This document shows positions 63,948 to 64,000 of a stretch of 64,000 nucleotides of DNA, in pieces. The notes beneath the pieces were generated by a model, which worked only from the letters and a program-made list of their open reading frames with translations, was not told the DNA's origin and did not search any database. The position numbers and the translations under genes are program-made. The DNA is from Arthrobacter agilis (lineage in GTDB: Bacteria > Actinomycetota > Actinomycetes > Actinomycetales > Micrococcaceae), in contig NZ_NFSC01000031.1 in assembly GCF_002157505.1 (NCBI RefSeq), positions 186,001 to 250,000 on the forward strand, in the 5' to 3' direction. Position 1 is the first letter of the stretch. Each line of letters opens with the position of its first letter.

Positions 63948-64000
63948 GCCCCCACGCTACCCAGTCGGGCTGGCTCCGTGGCAATGGGACGTGGCAATGG

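Overview
This 64 kb window is chromosomal DNA from a high-GC actinobacterium. The best fit is the family Micrococcaceae (Arthrobacter or a close relative). Reasons: strong GC3 bias, frequent GTG/TTG starts, actinobacterial families of unknown function (DUF3052, DUF3145, DUF2469, DUF6098), a PucR-type regulator in front of fabD, an OleBC fusion like that of Micrococcus luteus, and gene order parallel to two Mycobacterium tuberculosis core blocks (around Rv2238c-Rv2245 and Rv2894c-Rv2925c, from memory). I see no insertion sequence, prophage, CRISPR array or conjugative element.

Layout. 1-7160: mixed singletons (DUF6098, DUF3224, an MptB-type mannosyltransferase, oligoribonuclease, acyl-CoA dehydrogenase plus peptide deformylase, an MFS exporter) with tRNA-Arg and tRNA-His. 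7163-8655: an RNA-rich stretch holding a strong promoter, a structured candidate non-coding RNA ending in a terminator, a 91-residue orphan gene, and rnpB (RNase P RNA). 8656-20218: YaaA, an RNase H/VOC fusion with a zinc-ribbon family coiled-coil protein and a Nif3-like protein, MsrA, the cysteine pair cysK-cysE, gnd, rlmN, tRNA-Val, a secreted Pro-rich protein, and a DUF3052-peroxiredoxin-sirtuin operon. 20569-28546: pyruvate dehydrogenase E1 (aceE), then the fatty-acid synthase II cluster fasR-fabD-fabH-acpP-fabF. A conserved inverted repeat lies upstream of both fasR and fabD.

28655-46352, mostly minus strand: DUF3145, xerC, an alkyltransferase homologue without its catalytic Cys, dprA-comM-yraN, then the ribosomal/secretion block rpsP-khpA-rimM-trmD-rplS-lepB-lepB-rnhB-DUF2469. 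Beyond it are a VOC protein, an amidohydrolase, an alpha/beta-hydrolase, ffh and zwf. 46485-54562: glnB-amtB, ftsY, an MFS transporter and smc. 54820-59458: a complete plus-strand oleA-oleBC-oleD operon for long-chain cis-olefins, placed between the otherwise neighbouring core genes smc and mutM. 59571-60701: a secreted LysM-NlpC/P60 hydrolase behind a c-di-AMP (ydaO-type) riboswitch. 60748-63947: mutM, rnc, rpmF, the DUF177 protein and coaD.

How parts fit together. AceE supplies acetyl-CoA to the FabD/FabH/AcpP/FabF machinery, whose acyl products are the kind of substrate OleA condenses. Zwf and Gnd are oxidative pentose-phosphate enzymes that yield NADPH. Ffh, FtsY and two LepB peptidases form a protein-export group. 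The most notable DNA-level signals are a 42-bp perfect palindrome in the first codons of rnc (an RNase III self-cleavage candidate), the candidate ncRNA at 7271-7492, and the paired motif at fasR/fabD.
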